Source of the DNA: Oscillospiraceae bacterium | GTDB taxonomy: Bacteria > Bacillota > Clostridia > Oscillospirales > Oscillospiraceae | Assembly (NCBI GenBank): GCA_009784725.1 | Contig: WQXS01000007.1 | Span: 1 to 64,000 of the forward strand | Length of the DNA stretch: 64,000 nt | Reading direction: 5' to 3' | Shown: one piece after another, positions 6,184 to 18,553 of the stretch | Layout of the letters: every line of letters begins with the position of its first letter | Numbering within the stretch: the first letter of the stretch is position 1 | Notes under the pieces: model-generated | Database searches by the model: none | Told to the model about the DNA's origin: nothing | What the model saw: the letters and a program-made list of their open reading frames with translations, nothing else | Made by a program: the position numbers and the translations under genes

Positions 6184-9100
6184 ATGCCAAAAGATGTGAT
6201 TTACGGTAAAACTCTACGTAAGAGTTACGCAAAAACAGAAGAGATTCAAGATATGCCGAATCTTCTGGAAATTCAAAAGCATTCATATAACTGGTTTCTG
6301 GAAACAGGACTGCGCGAGGTGTTCCGTGATGTAGCTGCCATCACAGACCATAGCGGCAGTCTTGAGTTATCATTTATTAACTATAATATGAATGATAATC
6401 CTAAATATTCAATTGAAGAATGTAAAGCAAGAGACGCTACATATGCAGCACCTATAAAAGTAAGCGTCCGTTTGCGTAATAAAGAAACCGAGGAGATTAA
6501 AGAACAGGAAATCTTTATGGGTGATTTCCCGATTATGACAAACGCAGGTACATTTATAATTAACGGTGCCGAGCGTGTTGTTGTTTCTCAAATCATCCGT
6601 TCACCAAGCGTTTATTATGAAAAGAAAACTGACTTAAAAACCGCTATAACCGTATTTGCCGCAACGCTGATTCCATACCGCGGAGCGTGGCTTGAGTATG
6701 AAACAGATGCATCAGACGGTTTTTATGTCCGTGTTGATAAGAACAGGAAATTACCGGTTACATGGCTTCTTCGTGCTATCGGCAAACCTTCCGACAATGA
6801 ATTCTCACGTATATCGGCAGCGGGTGCCGAAAACGGTGCAGAGTCCAATCAGCAGCTCCTTGCGATATTCGGTGATGATGAGCGCATAACGGCAACTTTG
6901 GAGAAAGACACATGTACCTCAAGCGAAGATGCACTCATTGAGCTTTATAAAAGACTTCGTCCCGGTGACCCGCCAACGGTGGAAAGTGCTCAGACTCTAT
7001 TGAATAATCTTTTCTTTGATGCACGCCGGTATGATATATCCACAGTCGGACGCTATAAATTCAATAAAAAGCTTGCTATCTGGTCACGTCTGGTAAATCA
7101 GGTTCTTGCAGAACCGATTGCAGACCCGCTGACAGGTGAGATTATTGCAGAAGCAGGCGAACGCCTTACACGTGCAAGAGCCGAAGAGCTTGATGCAAAA
7201 GGTGTAAATGATGCATTTGTTAAGCATGAAGACAAAAATGTAAAGGTCTTTTCAAACGGAATGGTAATGCTTAACGGTTTTGTTGATTTTGACCCGGTTG
7301 AAGAACTCGGAATCAAAGAAAGGGTTCGTTTCATAGTACTTCGTGAGTTGCTTGAGAAGTACAAGGGCGAGGAACTCAAAGAAGCGCTGCGCAATAATGT
7401 CGATTCTTTAATACCGAAGCATTTGATACCCGATGATATTTTTGCATCGGTAAACTATCTCAACTGCATTGCTCACGGTGTCGGAGAACCTGACGACATC
7501 GACCATTTAGGCAACAGACGTTTAAGAAGCGTTGGAGAACTGCTTCAAAATCAGTTCCGCGTCGGATTTTCACGTATGGAGCGTGTTATCCGCGAAAGAA
7601 TGACACTTCAAGACCTGGATATAATTACACCCCAGTCACTTATTAACATCAGACCTGTTACGGCAGCTATAAAAGAATTTTTCGGTTCATCACCGCTGTC
7701 ACAGTTTATGGATCAGACAAATCCGCTTGCCGAGCTTACTCATAAAAGACGTTTATCCGCACTCGGTCCGGGAGGTCTTTCCAGAGAACGTGCAAGCTTT
7801 GACGTACGTGACGTTCATTACAGCCACTACGGAAGAATGTGCCCGATAGAAACTCCTGAAGGTCCGAACATCGGTCTTATCTCATATCTTGCGTCATATG
7901 CAAGAGTTAATGAGTATGGATTTATGATTGCTCCGTTTAGAAAGGTGGATAAGAAAACCTCACGTGTGACTGAAGAGGTTGTATATCTTACCGCCGATAT
8001 GGAGGACCAGTACCTCATTGCTCAAGCGACCGAACCGATCGATGCAAAAGGATTTTTAACAAATGAACGTATCACATGCAGACATCGTGACGAAATTATT
8101 GAAGTAAACCGGGATATGATCGATTTTATCGACGTATCACCGAGTATGATGGTATCAATCGCAACCGCCATGATTCCGTTTCTTGAAAACGATGACGCAA
8201 ACCGTGCGCTCATGGGTGCGAACATGCAGCGTCAGGCTGTCCCGCTTTTGATTCCGGAAGCACCTATTGTTGCAACGGGAATAGAACATAAATGTGCCGT
8301 TGACTCGACTGTAGTACTGTCATCTCTCGGAGACGGTGAGGTTACATATGTTTCCTCTACAAATATAAAGGTCAAGTACGATGATTCAAAACTCGGCAAT
8401 GTTGACCATATTTTAACTAAATTCGCCCGAAGCAACCAGGGTACATGTACTACTCAGCGTCCGATTGTTTCCGTAGGTGACCGTATAACAAAGGATGAAA
8501 TTATTGCTGACGGTCCGTCTACATGTGAAGGTGAAATTTCGCTCGGTAAAAACATCCTTGTAGGATTTATGACCTGGGAAGGTTACAACTACGAAGATGC
8601 TATTTTAATTAATGAACGCCTTGCAATGGACGATGTATTTACATCAATTCATATAGAAGAGCATGAAATTGACGCACGCGACACAAAGCTTGGCCCCGAA
8701 GAAATAACACGGGATATCCCGGGAGTCGGAGACGATGCACTGCGTTACCTTGATGAACGTGGTATCGTAATGATTGGTGCCGAGGTCCATGCAGGAGACA
8801 TCCTTGTAGGAAAAGTAACACCGAAGGGTGAAACCGACCTCACACCCGAAGAACGCCTTTTAAGAGCGATTTTCGGTGAAAAAGCAAGAGAGGTACGTGA
8901 CACATCATTAAAAGTACCGCATGGTGAGAGCGGAATCGTTGTTGACGTTAAAGTATTTACACGTAAAAACGGAGACGAGCTGAACCCCGGTGTAAATATG
9001 GTTGTCCGCTGCTACATAGCTCATAAGAGAAAAATCAGTGTCGGTGATAAGATGGCTGGACGCCACGGAAACAAAGGTGTTGTATCACGCATTCTCCCGA

Positions 9101-10008
9101 AGGAAGATATGCCTTACATGCCCGACGGAACATCACTTGATATTATATTAAATCCGCTGGGTGTCCCGTCAAGGATGAACATCGGTCAGGTTCTTGAGGT
9201 CCACCTCGGATACGCCGCAAAAACCCTTGGATGGAAAGTCGCAACACCGATATTTAACGGTGCAAATGAACAGGATATCTGGGATACGCTTAAGCATGCA
9301 GGTCTCAGTGAGGACGGAAAAAGCGTGCTTTACGACGGGCGTACAGGTGAGCCGTTCGACAATCCCGTTACTGTCGGATATGTTTACTTCTTAAAGCTCC
9401 ATCATCTTGTTGATGATAAAATACATGCACGTTCAACAGGCCCGTACAGTCTTGTTACACAACAGCCGCTCGGAGGAAAAGCTCAGTTCGGCGGTCAGAG
9501 ATTCGGAGAAATGGAGGTCTGGGCGCTGGAAGCCTACGGAGCAGCCTATACACTTCAAGAGATTCTGACAGTTAAATCAGATGATGTAACAGGAAGAGTC
9601 AGAACCTACGAGGCAATCGTCAAAGGTCATAATATACCTAAACCGGGCGTACCTGAGTCCTTTAAGGTTCTTGTCAAGGAGCTCCAGTCACTTTGTCTCG
9701 ATGTCAGGGTTCTCGATGAGAACGGCATGAAAATCGACCTCAAGGGTGATGACGGCGACGATATGAATGAAAATATCCGGGATGACAGCTTCTATAAGAG
9801 CACTGATGAAAGTTTTGTCGCACACGGTTATTCGGTACACGATATTGATGAAGCCGAAACCGCTGAGGTATACGATACCGAAGAAGTCGATGAGGAAATG
9901 GACGAAGAGCTTGATGCCGAGCTTGGTGATATCTTAAATGATGTTGAAGAGCTTGAAGAATTCGGTGACTTCGCAACTGATAATGAAGAGAAGGAGGAAA
10001 GCGAATAA
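6184..10008 (+). CDS. rpoB: RNA polymerase beta subunit
   Basis: The beta subunit of RNA polymerase, 1274 aa. Recognisable blocks include the rifampicin region ([20 protein letters not shown], then [13 protein letters not shown]), the active-site region ([11 protein letters not shown]), and the C-terminal clamp anchor ([19 protein letters not shown]). The rifampicin block carries wild-type-like residues. The frame opens at 6112, but ATG 6184 is taken because it follows GAGGTGAAG and matches the usual beginning of the family. The last 90 residues are highly acidic, as in many Clostridia. The stop TAA overlaps the rpoC ATG by one base (TAATG), indicating coupled translation. Confidence 0.98.
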   Translation: MPKDVIYGKTLRKSYAKTEEIQDMPNLLEIQKHSYNWFLETGLREVFRDVAAITDHSGSLELSFINYNMNDNPKYSIEECKARDATYAAPIKVSVRLRNKETEEIKEQEIFMGDFPIMTNAGTFIINGAERVVVSQIIRSPSVYYEKKTDLKTAITVFAATLIPYRGAWLEYETDASDGFYVRVDKNRKLPVTWLLRAIGKPSDNEFSRISAAGAENGAESNQQLLAIFGDDERITATLEKDTCTSSEDALIELYKRLRPGDPPTVESAQTLLNNLFFDARRYDISTVGRYKFNKKLAIWSRLVNQVLAEPIADPLTGEIIAEAGERLTRARAEELDAKGVNDAFVKHEDKNVKVFSNGMVMLNGFVDFDPVEELGIKERVRFIVLRELLEKYKGEELKEALRNNVDSLIPKHLIPDDIFASVNYLNCIAHGVGEPDDIDHLGNRRLRSVGELLQNQFRVGFSRMERVIRERMTLQDLDIITPQSLINIRPVTAAIKEFFGSSPLSQFMDQTNPLAELTHKRRLSALGPGGLSRERASFDVRDVHYSHYGRMCPIETPEGPNIGLISYLASYARVNEYGFMIAPFRKVDKKTSRVTEEVVYLTADMEDQYLIAQATEPIDAKGFLTNERITCRHRDEIIEVNRDMIDFIDVSPSMMVSIATAMIPFLENDDANRALMGANMQRQAVPLLIPEAPIVATGIEHKCAVDSTVVLSSLGDGEVTYVSSTNIKVKYDDSKLGNVDHILTKFARSNQGTCTTQRPIVSVGDRITKDEIIADGPSTCEGEISLGKNILVGFMTWEGYNYEDAILINERLAMDDVFTSIHIEEHEIDARDTKLGPEEITRDIPGVGDDALRYLDERGIVMIGAEVHAGDILVGKVTPKGETDLTPEERLLRAIFGEKAREVRDTSLKVPHGESGIVVDVKVFTRKNGDELNPGVNMVVRCYIAHKRKISVGDKMAGRHGNKGVVSRILPKEDMPYMPDGTSLDIILNPLGVPSRMNIGQVLEVHLGYAAKTLGWKVATPIFNGANEQDIWDTLKHAGLSEDGKSVLYDGRTGEPFDNPVTVGYVYFLKLHHLVDDKIHARSTGPYSLVTQQPLGGKAQFGGQRFGEMEVWALEAYGAAYTLQEILTVKSDDVTGRVRTYEAIVKGHNIPKPGVPESFKVLVKELQSLCLDVRVLDENGMKIDLKGDDGDDMNENIRDDSFYKSTDESFVAHGYSVHDIDEAETAEVYDTEEVDEEMDEELDAELGDILNDVEELEEFGDFATDNEEKEESE

Positions 10009-13000
10009 TGGGTTTCTTACCTTTTGAAGCAATGCAAATTGGTTTGGCATCTCCCGAAATGATACGCAGCTGGTCACATGGGGAGGTCAGAAAACCGGAA
10101 ACAATCAACTACAGAACTCTTAAACCCGAGCGTGACGGACTGTTTTGTGAAAAAATATTCGGCCCGTCAAAGGACTGGGAATGCCACTGCGGAAAATTCA
10201 AGAAAATAAGATATAAAGGCAAAATATGCGACCGTTGCGGTGTTGAGGTTACAAAATCAAATGTACGCCGCGAGAGAATGGGTCATATCGACCTTGCAGC
10301 TCCTGTGTCACATATCTGGTATTTTAAAGGTATCCCTTCAAGAATGGGACTTCTTCTGGACCTGACTCCGAGAATTCTTGAAAAAGTACTTTACTTCGCA
10401 ACATATATTGTAATTGATCCCGGTGATACACCGCTTAAAAAGAATCAGATTCTTACGGAAAAAGAATACCGTGAAATGCGTGAAAAATACGAAGACGATT
10501 TCAGAGCAGGAATGGGTGCGGAAGCAATCCGTGATTTACTCCTTGATATTGATGTCGAAGCTTTTTCAGAGCAGCTTAAAGCGGAATCACGTGAAGCAAC
10601 AGGACAAAAGAAGGCAAAACTCGTTAAAAGACTCGAAGTCGTTGAAGCATTCCGGCTTTCCAGAAATGACCCGACATGGATGATTATCGATGTTCTTCCG
10701 GTTATTCCGCCCGAGATAAGACCGATGGTACAGCTTGACGGCGGACGTTTTGCAACCTCCGACCTGAACGACCTTTACAGGCGTGTTATAAACCGTAACA
10801 ACCGTCTTAAAAGGCTTATACAGCTCCAGGCTCCCGATATTATAGTAAGAAATGAAAAGAGAATGCTTCAGGAGGCTGTTGATGCTCTGATTGATAACGG
10901 AAGAAGAGGAAGAGCAGTTACGGGAGCAAACTCAAGAGCACTTAAATCATTATCCGATATGCTCAAGGGTAAGCAAGGACGATTCAGGCAGAATCTGCTT
11001 GGAAAACGTGTTGACTATTCGGGACGAAGTGTTATTGTTGTCGGACCTGAGCTTAAGCTTTATCAGTGCGGTGTTCCGAAGGAAATGGCTATTGAGCTTT
11101 TCAGACCGTTTGTCATGAAAAAGCTTGTTGAAGACAATGCGGCAACAAACATTAAAGCGGCAAAGAAAAAAGTTGATAAGGGTGAAACAGAGGTTTGGGA
11201 CGCACTTGAGGTTGTTATCAAAGAACATCCCGTGCTTCTCAATAGAGCTCCTACATTGCACAGGCTCGGAATTCAAGCATTCGAACCGATTCTGGTTGAA
11301 GGCCGTGCGCTTAAGCTTCACCCGCTTGTATGTACTGCATATAATGCAGACTTCGACGGTGACCAGATGGCAATTCACGTGCCTTTGTCGGCAGAAGCAC
11401 AAGCAGAAGCACGTGTACTGATGCTTTCCGCAAACAACCTGCTTCATCCGAAGGACGGACATCCCGTAACCGTCCCGACACACGATATGATTCTCGGTTC
11501 ATATTATCTGACATTCCAGCGTGATGATGAAATCGGTGCAGGTAAATTCTTTGTATCTCCCAATGAAGCGCTGATGGCTTATCAGTGCAACGTAATCGGT
11601 ATACATGCACCGATTAATGTAAGGATTACAAAAGAAATTGACGGTGTCGAAAAGTATAAAACAATCCCGACAACAGTCGGAAGGATAATATTCAACGAGC
11701 CGATACCGCAGGATTTGGGTTTTGTTGACAGGAAAGACCCCGAGCAGCTTTTCGATTATGAAATCGGTTTCAGAACAGGCAAGAAAGAGCTCGAAAAAAT
11801 TATTGAACGTTGTATTTCCAGACACGGATTTACAAGGTCGGCTTCCGTCCTCGATAAAATAAAAACACTCGGATTTAAGTTTTCAACTCAAGGTGCAATA
11901 ACAATCTCAATATCCGACATGACAGTTCCCGAAACAAAATGGACGCTTATCAGAGCAACCGAGAAAAAAGTTATTGCAATAGAACAACAGTTTAAGCGCG
12001 GCTTTATTACCGATGAAGAGCGTTACCGCCTTGTTGTTAAGGAATGGGAAAAAACGACAAAGGATGTAACAGACGCTCTTGCCGATACACTCAGCGAGTA
12101 TAACCCGGTTTATATGATGGCACACTCGGGAGCAAGAGGAAGCATGAACCAGACAAGACAGCTTGCAGGAATGCGCGGTCTTATGGCAAATACAGCGGGA
12201 CGGACAATCGAAATTCCGATTAAAGCAAACTTCCGCGAAGGTCTTACTGTTCTTGAATACTTCGTTTCTTCCAGAGGAGCAAGAAAAGGACTTGCAGACA
12301 CAGCTCTTCGGACAGCCGACTCGGGATACCTGACAAGAAGGCTTGTTGACGTTTCTCAGGATGTTATTGTCCGTGAACTTGACTGTCAAACCCATGACGG
12401 AATTATGGCAGCAGAAATAGTTGAAAGCGGAAGCCTTATAGAAACCTTCGGCGAAGTTATACACGGCAGATTCCCCGCAGACGATATTACTGATGAAAAA
12501 ACCGGCGAGGTTCTGTTTACCAGAGACCATATGCTCATTAACAGCGACTCGCAAAAGTTGCTGCAGCATGGCATAAGCACCGTAAAAATACGTACGGCAA
12601 TGGATTGCGAATCAAAAAGCGGTATTTGCGCAATGTGTTACGGTATTAACCTTGCAACCGGCGGTACAGTTTCAATTGGTGAAGCTGTAGGCGTTATTGC
12701 AGCTCAGTCCATTGGTGAACCCGGTACGCAGCTCACAATGAGAACATTCCATATGGGTGGCGTTGCAGGGGACGATATAACTCAAGGTCTTCCGCGCGTT
12801 GAAGAACTCTTTGAAGCCCGCAAGCCGAAGAAAATGGCGATTCTTTCGGACATCAGCGGAACGGTTGAAATTGAGGAAACACGTAAAAATGCAATGATTT
12901 CTATAATTGTTACAAATCCAAGCGATGGTGAAGTACGCACATATCAGACGCCGTATCTCGCAGGAATCAAAATTAAAACCGGTGAACAGGTCACAGCAGG

Positions 13001-13625
13001 TGATAAGCTTACCGATGGCGCACTCAATCCGCATGATGTTATGCGTATTCTCGGAAAAGGTGCAACACAGACATATCTGATATCTGAAGTTCAAAAGGTT
13101 TACCGCCAGCAGGGTGTTGATATTAATGACAAGCATATCGAAGTCATTGTACGTCAGATGATGAGAAAAGTAAGAGTGGAAGACGGCGGTGATACCGAAC
13201 TTCTTGCAGGACTTACAATTGATTCAAACGAGCTGAAGCAGGCAAATGCCGAAATCACAAAAAGAATCGAAGCCGGAGAAACCGAACTTCGCCTCGCCGA
13301 CGCTTCCCAGCTTCTTATGGGTATTACAAAAGCATCGCTCGCAACGGAATCATTCCTTTCAGCTGCATCCTTCCAGGAAACAACAAAAGTTCTCACAGAG
13401 GCTGCAATTAAAGGAAAGGTCGACAAGCTCATCGGACTTAAGGAAAATGTAATCATAGGAAAGCTTGTACCGGCGGGCAGCGGACTTTCAATGTACCGCA
13501 AGTTCGACAGCGATATCGAACAAAGCGACGGTTCATACTATTCAACAAGAAGTTATGAAAACGCATATGACCTTGATGAAGATGTAGACCTTTCGGTACT
13601 GATCGGCTCAGGAAACGCACTTTAA
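10008..13625 (+). CDS. rpoC: RNA polymerase beta' subunit
   Basis: The beta' subunit of RNA polymerase, 1205 aa, normal for Bacillota. Cys59, Cys61, Cys74 and Cys77 form the N-terminal zinc site. The catalytic magnesium motif NADFDGD spans residues 446-452 with Asp448, Asp450 and Asp452. The bridge-helix/trigger-loop regions (SGARGS..., [18 protein letters not shown]) are intact. AAGGAGG precedes the ATG inside the rpoB end. No L7Ae-like gene lies between rpoC and rpsL. Confidence 0.98.
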   Translation: MGFLPFEAMQIGLASPEMIRSWSHGEVRKPETINYRTLKPERDGLFCEKIFGPSKDWECHCGKFKKIRYKGKICDRCGVEVTKSNVRRERMGHIDLAAPVSHIWYFKGIPSRMGLLLDLTPRILEKVLYFATYIVIDPGDTPLKKNQILTEKEYREMREKYEDDFRAGMGAEAIRDLLLDIDVEAFSEQLKAESREATGQKKAKLVKRLEVVEAFRLSRNDPTWMIIDVLPVIPPEIRPMVQLDGGRFATSDLNDLYRRVINRNNRLKRLIQLQAPDIIVRNEKRMLQEAVDALIDNGRRGRAVTGANSRALKSLSDMLKGKQGRFRQNLLGKRVDYSGRSVIVVGPELKLYQCGVPKEMAIELFRPFVMKKLVEDNAATNIKAAKKKVDKGETEVWDALEVVIKEHPVLLNRAPTLHRLGIQAFEPILVEGRALKLHPLVCTAYNADFDGDQMAIHVPLSAEAQAEARVLMLSANNLLHPKDGHPVTVPTHDMILGSYYLTFQRDDEIGAGKFFVSPNEALMAYQCNVIGIHAPINVRITKEIDGVEKYKTIPTTVGRIIFNEPIPQDLGFVDRKDPEQLFDYEIGFRTGKKELEKIIERCISRHGFTRSASVLDKIKTLGFKFSTQGAITISISDMTVPETKWTLIRATEKKVIAIEQQFKRGFITDEERYRLVVKEWEKTTKDVTDALADTLSEYNPVYMMAHSGARGSMNQTRQLAGMRGLMANTAGRTIEIPIKANFREGLTVLEYFVSSRGARKGLADTALRTADSGYLTRRLVDVSQDVIVRELDCQTHDGIMAAEIVESGSLIETFGEVIHGRFPADDITDEKTGEVLFTRDHMLINSDSQKLLQHGISTVKIRTAMDCESKSGICAMCYGINLATGGTVSIGEAVGVIAAQSIGEPGTQLTMRTFHMGGVAGDDITQGLPRVEELFEARKPKKMAILSDISGTVEIEETRKNAMISIIVTNPSDGEVRTYQTPYLAGIKIKTGEQVTAGDKLTDGALNPHDVMRILGKGATQTYLISEVQKVYRQQGVDINDKHIEVIVRQMMRKVRVEDGGDTELLAGLTIDSNELKQANAEITKRIEAGETELRLADASQLLMGITKASLATESFLSAASFQETTKVLTEAAIKGKVDKLIGLKENVIIGKLVPAGSGLSMYRKFDSDIEQSDGSYYSTRSYENAYDLDEDVDLSVLIGSGNAL

Positions 13626-13633
13626 TAAATAAG

Positions 13634-13686
13634 AATTAATAATGCATAAATAAAAAATAATACCTCTGCATTCTGCATTATAATTT
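13634..13686. repeat. AT-rich imperfect inverted repeat between rpoC and rpsL
   Basis: AATTAATAATGCA (13634-13646) and TGCATTATAATTT (13674-13686) form an imperfect inverted pair. CTGCATT is also directly repeated (13666-13672 and 13673-13679). It might be a small degenerate repetitive element or a processing hairpin; it has no T run in the plus direction. Confidence 0.4.
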
Positions 13687-13713
13687 ATACTTTACAAAGA
13701 AAGGAGGAAAGAC

Positions 13714-14133
13714 ATGCCTACGTTTAACCAGTTGGTCAGAAAGGGTAGAAAGACTTTAAAATACAAATCCACATCGCCGGCAATGCAAAAAGGTCTTAAT
13801 ACTCTCAAGAACGTCGAAACTGACCTTTCTTCATCGCAAAAACGCGGAGTCTGTACAGCGGTAAGAACAGCGACACCGAAAAAACCGAACTCGGCTCTTC
13901 GTAAAATCGCACGTATCAGATTAACAAACGGTCATGAGGTTACTGCTTACATCCCCGGTGTCGGCCATAATCTTCAAGAGCACTCGGTTGTTATGATCCG
14001 CGGCGGCCGTGTTAAGGATTTACCGGGTGTACGTTATCATATTGTACGCGGAACCCTTGATACACAAGGCGTTGAAGGAAGACAACAGTCAAGATCCAAA
14101 TACGGAGCGAAGAAGCCCAAAGGTGCTAAATAA
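13714..14133 (+). CDS. rpsL: Ribosomal protein S12
   Basis: A 139-aa S12 of the 30S decoding centre. The motifs [27 protein letters not shown] and [14 protein letters not shown] are all present, and the lysine in TPKKPNS has the streptomycin-sensitive form. AAAGGAGG lies just before the ATG. The C-terminal tail KKPKGAK extends past the common end, and the DNA coding for it is copied twice more after the stop codon. First gene of the str cluster. Confidence 0.97.
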   Translation: MPTFNQLVRKGRKTLKYKSTSPAMQKGLNTLKNVETDLSSSQKRGVCTAVRTATPKKPNSALRKIARIRLTNGHEVTAYIPGVGHNLQEHSVVMIRGGRVKDLPGVRYHIVRGTLDTQGVEGRQQSRSKYGAKKPKGAK

Positions 14134-14223
14134 CGCACGTTTGTTTTCGCCGCAAGAAGCCCAAAGGTGCTAAATAATGCACGTTTATTTTCGCCGCAAA
14201 GAAACCCAAAGGTGCTAAATAAC
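14110..14223 (+). repeat. Tandem repeat of the rpsL 3' end
   Basis: Three head-to-tail copies: 14110-14153 (44 bases), 14154-14198 (45 bases) and a partial third at 14199-14223. Each begins with AAGAA(G/A)CCCAAAGGTG and includes CTAAATAA, the last rpsL codons with the stop. The first two share a spacer (GCACGTTTRTTTTCGCCGC). Only the first copy is translated as part of S12. Copies differ at a few bases, so the array is not brand new. Replication slippage is the likely origin. Confidence 0.92.
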
Positions 14224-14281
14224 AAAATATAATAAGCACCAAATTCAAAGGTAAATAACTTTATGCTTGCATGAAGAATAT

Positions 14282-14381
14282 ATAACTCTTCATAGCGGCA
14301 TATACCAAGGTTAATTCCTTGGAGTACCTGTGATATCATGTAGCGGAGTTATTTATAGCTCCCAATGAGTTTATTAAACTC
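14282..14381 (+). promoter_or_regulatory. Structured leader of rpsG (possible S7 site)
   Basis: A long-range stem ATAACTC (14282-14288) with GAGTTAT (14346-14352) encloses the hairpin CCAAGG-TTAATT-CCTTGG (14305-14322). A competing pairing GGAG (14345-14348) with CTCC (14359-14362) and the hairpin GAGTTT-ATT-AAACTC (14367-14381) lie next to the ribosome site. In E. coli S7 binds the S12-S7 spacer to control its own synthesis; that this spacer does the same is inference. Confidence 0.45.
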
Positions 14382-14404
14382 TATATAATGAGGAGGGAAG
14401 TATA

Positions 14405-14875
14405 ATGCCAAGAAGAGGCAGTGTACCAAAAAGAGAAGTCTTACCCGATCCGATGTATAATTCCGTGATCGTAACAAGATTAATTAACAGCATCATGTTA
14501 GACGGTAAAAAAGGTGTTGCACAGAAAGTTGTGTACGGCGCTTTTGATATCGTCAAGGAAAAATCAGGAAAAGACCCGCTTGATGTTTTCATAGCAGCAC
14601 TCGAAAACATTATGCCGACACTTGAAGTAAAAGCACGCCGTGTCGGTGGTGCAACATATCAGGTGCCGATCGAAGTCAGAGCAGACAGGCGTCAAACGCT
14701 TGGTCTTCGCTGGCTGACAAGTTATGCCAGAAACCGCAACGAGAAAACAATGAGAGAACGCCTTGCAGGTGAAATTCTCGATGCTTCAAACAGCATCGGA
14801 GCAGCCGTTAAAAAACGCGAAGACACACACAAAATGGCCGACTCCAACAAAGCATTCGCCCATTACCGCTGGTAA
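14405..14875 (+). CDS. rpsG: Ribosomal protein S7
   Basis: A 156-aa S7, the primary binder of the 3' domain of 16S rRNA. Begins [20 protein letters not shown] and carries [12 protein letters not shown] and the C-terminal [20 protein letters not shown], all standard. GAGGAGGG stands before the ATG. It is separated from rpsL by 271 bases, which hold a tandem repeat and a structured leader. Confidence 0.97.
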   Translation: MPRRGSVPKREVLPDPMYNSVIVTRLINSIMLDGKKGVAQKVVYGAFDIVKEKSGKDPLDVFIAALENIMPTLEVKARRVGGATYQVPIEVRADRRQTLGLRWLTSYARNRNEKTMRERLAGEILDASNSIGAAVKKREDTHKMADSNKAFAHYRW

Positions 14876-14894
14876 AAGTGTAATAGCAAGTTAA

Positions 14895-15008
14895 GGGTTC
14901 ACAGTATATCTATTTTATATCGAGGGAATTCCGTGGCAACAAAGTGTAGACCGTATACTACACTTGCACGGAACTGACTGAGATATGAAATAGATATACT
15001 GCGAGCCC
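14895..15008 (+). promoter_or_regulatory. Long hairpin in the rpsG-fusA spacer
   Basis: An extended stem of about 114 bases. GGGTTC (14895-14900) pairs with GAGCCC (15003-15008); CAGTATATCTATTT (14902-14915) is a perfect complement of 14988-15001; ATATC with GATAT, TTCCGTG (14929-14935) with CACGGAA (14967-14973), and AAGTGTAG (14942-14949) with CTACACTT (14958-14965) continue it inward. It ends about 14 bases before the fusA ribosome site and has no T run, so it is not an intrinsic terminator. Confidence 0.75.
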
Positions 15009-15035
15009 AACGGAAAATGTCAGGAGGTGAGCCTA

Positions 15036-17111
15036 ATGCCAAGAGAATATTCTTTGGAAAAAACGCGCAATATTGGCATTATGGCTCATATTGACGCAGG
15101 GAAGACAACTACAACCGAAAGAATTCTGTTCTACACAGGCCGCACTTATAAAATGGGTGAGGTTCACGAAGGTGCGGCTACAATGGACTGGAGACCGCAG
15201 GAGCAGGAACGGGGGATAACTATAACCTCGGCGGCAACAACATGCTTTTGGAGGGAACACAGAATCAATGTAATTGATACTCCCGGGCATGTTGACTTTA
15301 CCGTTGAGGTAGAGCGTTCGCTTCGTGTTCTTGACGGATGTGTTGCTGTTATGTGTGCAAAAGGCGGAGTCGAGCCGCAGTCGGAAACCGTTTGGCGGCA
15401 GGCAAATCATTATGATGTGCCGAGGATTATCTATGTAAATAAAATGGATATCACCGGTGCCGACTTTCATAATGTTATTTCCATGGTTCATGACCGGCTA
15501 AAAGCAAATGCAGTTCCGATTCAGTTACCTATCGGCGCCGAGGCTGATTTCAAAGGAGTATTGGACTTAGTCGAAATGACAGCCGATGTCTATTACGATG
15601 AGCTCGGAATGGACATGAAGGTTGAGGAAATACCCGAAAGTATGCTTGAGACTGCAAAAGAACACAGAATCAAGCTGATTGAAGCTGTTTCGGATTTTGA
15701 TGATGAAATAATGGAGTATTATATTGAAGGCTCCGAAATTCCTGCTCCACTTTTAAAAGCAGCAATCAGAAAAGCAACTCTTGCTCTTGAAATTATTCCG
15801 GTTACCTGCGGTACATCATACAGGAATAAAGGCATACAGAAGCTGCTTGATGCAATTGTTGATTACCTTCCGTCACCGATAGATATTGCCGACGTTACCG
15901 GTATCCATAAATACACAGGAAAAGAAGAAACCCGCCCGCCCTCGGACAGTGCGCCGTTCTCGGCACTTGCGTTTAAAATCGAAAGCGATCCTTTTGTCGG
16001 AAGACTGTCGTTTTTCAGAGTCTATTCCGGCTCTGCCAAAACAGGGTCAATGGTATTTAACTCAACAAAGGGACACAAGGAAAGATTCGGGCGTATTCTA
16101 CAGATGCATTCAAATCACCGTGAGGATATAAATGAGGTTTTTGCAGGAGATATAGCTGCCGCTGTCGGACTAAAGGATACCACAACAGGTGATACTCTCT
16201 GTGACGAAAAAAAGCAGATAGTCTTGGAATCCATGGAATTCCCCGAACCGGTCATACAGATTGCCATCGAACCGAAAACTAAAGCAGGGCAGGAGAAAAT
16301 GAGCAATGCTCTTGCAAAGCTGACCGAAGAAGATCCGACTTTCCGTTCATATACGGATGAAGAAACCGGACAGACTATAATCGCAGGCATGGGTGAGCTC
16401 CATCTTGAAATTATCGTAGACAGGTTACTCCGTGAATTCAAGGTTGAAGCAAATGTCGGAAAACCGCAGGTTTCATATAAAGAAACAATACGTAAAAAAG
16501 CAGATGTTGATGTAAGGCATGTAAGGCAAACAGGCGGCAAAGGCCAGTTTGCTCATGTAAAAATCAGTATTGAACCTAATGAGCAGGGTAAAGGTTATGA
16601 GTTCCGCAATAAAATCACCGGCGGAGCAATTCCAAAGGAATTTATTCCTGCAGTCGATCAGGGCATAGCCGGTGCAATGATGTCGGGTGTACTTGCCGGT
16701 TATCAGGTTGTAGATGTAATTGCAACATTAACAGACGGCTCTTTCCACGAGGTTGATTCATCCACACTTGCGTTTACCATTGCCGGAAGCATGGCTTTTA
16801 AAGAAGCAATGTTCAAAGCCGACCCGGTTTTACTTGAGCCGATAATGAATGTTGTTGTAACCGTTCCCGAGGAATATATGGGAGATGTTATGGGATATCT
16901 CAACTCAAAAAGAGGGCAAATTACAGGAATGGATTCACGAAAAGGCGCAGCTCAGATAAATGCGCTTGTCCCGCTCTCCGAAATGTTCGGATATGCAACA
17001 ATGCTGCGCTCGCAAACTCAGGGCAGAGGTAATTTTACAATGGAACCAAGTCATTACATAGAGCTTCCAAAATCAATTCAGGACGAAATAACGGGAGGAT
17101 GGCGTTTTTAA
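15036..17111 (+). CDS. fusA: Translation elongation factor G
   Basis: EF-G, the GTPase that moves tRNA and mRNA during translation and helps recycle ribosomes. The 691-aa product has [18 protein letters not shown] (P-loop), [12 protein letters not shown], and a domain IV with [11 protein letters not shown]. The ATG at 15036 is chosen over an in-frame GTG at 15027 because the GTG lies inside the AGGAGGTGA ribosome site. It follows the long hairpin in the rpsG spacer. Confidence 0.97.
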   Translation: MPREYSLEKTRNIGIMAHIDAGKTTTTERILFYTGRTYKMGEVHEGAATMDWRPQEQERGITITSAATTCFWREHRINVIDTPGHVDFTVEVERSLRVLDGCVAVMCAKGGVEPQSETVWRQANHYDVPRIIYVNKMDITGADFHNVISMVHDRLKANAVPIQLPIGAEADFKGVLDLVEMTADVYYDELGMDMKVEEIPESMLETAKEHRIKLIEAVSDFDDEIMEYYIEGSEIPAPLLKAAIRKATLALEIIPVTCGTSYRNKGIQKLLDAIVDYLPSPIDIADVTGIHKYTGKEETRPPSDSAPFSALAFKIESDPFVGRLSFFRVYSGSAKTGSMVFNSTKGHKERFGRILQMHSNHREDINEVFAGDIAAAVGLKDTTTGDTLCDEKKQIVLESMEFPEPVIQIAIEPKTKAGQEKMSNALAKLTEEDPTFRSYTDEETGQTIIAGMGELHLEIIVDRLLREFKVEANVGKPQVSYKETIRKKADVDVRHVRQTGGKGQFAHVKISIEPNEQGKGYEFRNKITGGAIPKEFIPAVDQGIAGAMMSGVLAGYQVVDVIATLTDGSFHEVDSSTLAFTIAGSMAFKEAMFKADPVLLEPIMNVVVTVPEEYMGDVMGYLNSKRGQITGMDSRKGAAQINALVPLSEMFGYATMLRSQTQGRGNFTMEPSHYIELPKSIQDEITGGWRF

Positions 17112-17149
17112 GCTCTATTTTAATATATCAAAACAAGCAAAAATAACTG

Positions 17150-17178
17150 TTGCAATATAACGGCTTATACTGTACAAT
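17150..17178 (+). promoter_or_regulatory. Candidate promoter for tuf
   Basis: TTGCAA (17150-17155), 17 bases, TACAAT (17173-17178), 60 bases before the tuf start. It suggests that tuf has its own promoter besides read-through from fusA. Confidence 0.6.
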
Positions 17179-17238
17179 ACATTTTGCTGAAAAAAATGAA
17201 AAAAGATTATTTATATACCGAAGGAGGATATCCAGGAA

Positions 17239-18435
17239 ATGGCTAAACAAAAGTTTGAAAGAAATAAACCCCATGTCAATATCGGTACAATCGGCCATGT
17301 TGACCACGGCAAAACAACACTCACCGCCGCAATCACAAAATACCTGAGCCTTACAGGCGGTGCAAAATTTGAATCCTATGATTCAATCGACAAAGCACCC
17401 GAAGAGCGTGAGCGCGGTATAACAATCAATACAGCCCACGTTGAGTATGAGACAGAAAACCGCCACTATGCACACGTTGACTGTCCCGGACATGCTGACT
17501 ATATCAAAAACATGATAACAGGTGCAGCACAAATGGACGGCGCAATTCTTGTTATTTCAGCAGCAGACGGTCCGATGGCACAAACACGCGAGCATATTCT
17601 GCTTGCACGTCAGGTTGGCGTTCCTGCAATAGTTGTATTTCTTAACAAAGCAGATCAGGTTGACGATCCCGAGCTTCTGGAAATCGTTGAAATGGAAGTC
17701 CGTGAGCTTCTTTCAAAATACGAATTCCCGGGTGATGATATTCCGATTATCACAGGAAGCGGACGTAACGCTCTTGAATCAGCTTCAACAGATCCGAATG
17801 CTCCCGAATATGAGTGCATTAAAGAACTGATGAAGAATGTTGATGAATACATCCCGACACCCGAACGTAAATCAGACCTTCCGTTCCTTATGCCGGTAGA
17901 GGACACAATGACAATCACAGGCCGCGGAACAGTTGCAACAGGCCGTGTCGAACGCGGAAAAATCAACAAAAACGACAAGGTTGAAATCGTCGGCTTAATG
18001 GACGAACCCCGCGAAACAACAATTACAGACATCGAAATGTTCCGCAAGCTTCTTGATTATGCAGAAGCAGGCGACAACATCGGTGCTCTTCTCAGAGGTG
18101 TCTCAAGAGACGAAATCTGGAGAGGTCAGGTTCTTGCGAAGCCCGGAAGCATTAAACCGCTCACAAAATTCAAAGGTCAAGTCTATGTTCTTTCGAAAGA
18201 AGAAGGCGGCCGCCACACACCGTTCTTTAACAACTATCGTCCACAGTTCTATTTCAGAACAACAGACGTAACAGGTGTTATCAATCTTCCCGAAGGTGTT
18301 GAAATGTGTATGCCCGGAGACAATGTCGAAATTGATGTTGAGCTTATTACACCGATTGCAATTGAAAACGGTCTCCGTTTCGCAATACGTGAAGGCGGAC
18401 GTACAGTCGGCTCAGGCGTTGTTATCTCAACATAG
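17239..18435 (+). CDS. tuf: Translation elongation factor Tu
   Basis: EF-Tu, which delivers aminoacyl-tRNA to the ribosome. The 398-aa product carries GHVDHGKT (residues 19-26), [12 protein letters not shown] and the usual end [19 protein letters not shown] stands about 13 bases before the ATG. It closes the str cluster and is followed by a strong hairpin. Confidence 0.98.
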   Translation: MAKQKFERNKPHVNIGTIGHVDHGKTTLTAAITKYLSLTGGAKFESYDSIDKAPEERERGITINTAHVEYETENRHYAHVDCPGHADYIKNMITGAAQMDGAILVISAADGPMAQTREHILLARQVGVPAIVVFLNKADQVDDPELLEIVEMEVRELLSKYEFPGDDIPIITGSGRNALESASTDPNAPEYECIKELMKNVDEYIPTPERKSDLPFLMPVEDTMTITGRGTVATGRVERGKINKNDKVEIVGLMDEPRETTITDIEMFRKLLDYAEAGDNIGALLRGVSRDEIWRGQVLAKPGSIKPLTKFKGQVYVLSKEEGGRHTPFFNNYRPQFYFRTTDVTGVINLPEGVEMCMPGDNVEIDVELITPIAIENGLRFAIREGGRTVGSGVVIST

Positions 18436-18462
18436 AAGCAAACTAAGCAAATATTTTACAAC

Positions 18463-18492
18463 AAAGGCCGGTTTAACCGGCCTTTGTTTACT
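18463..18492 (+). terminator. Terminator after tuf
   Basis: A perfect 9-base stem AAAGGCCGG (18463-18471) with CCGGCCTTT (18477-18485) and a 5-base loop, followed by GTTTA. The T tract is short, so termination may be partial. Confidence 0.7.
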
Positions 18493-18524
18493 ACAAAATA
18501 ATTACAAAAAGTTACAAAAAAGTA

Positions 18525-18553
18525 TTGTATTTTATGTTTTCTTAGTGTATAAT
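18525..18553 (+). promoter_or_regulatory. Promoter of the CdaR-like gene
   Basis: TTGTAT (18525-18530), 17 bases, TATAAT (18548-18553). It lies about 83 bases before the TTG start. Confidence 0.7.

Noticed and set aside
11907-12569. A 220-codon minus-strand frame inside rpoC
   Set aside because: Opposite a fully conserved rpoC region; Cys/Phe-rich composition is typical of a shadow frame.
14110-14223. CRISPR-like short repeat array
   Set aside because: Units are directly head to tail without unique spacers and are copies of the rpsL end; only three copies.
14037-14339. A 100-codon minus-strand frame over the rpsL repeats
   Set aside because: Its repeated peptide simply mirrors the tandem DNA repeat, it overlaps rpsL and has no ribosome site.
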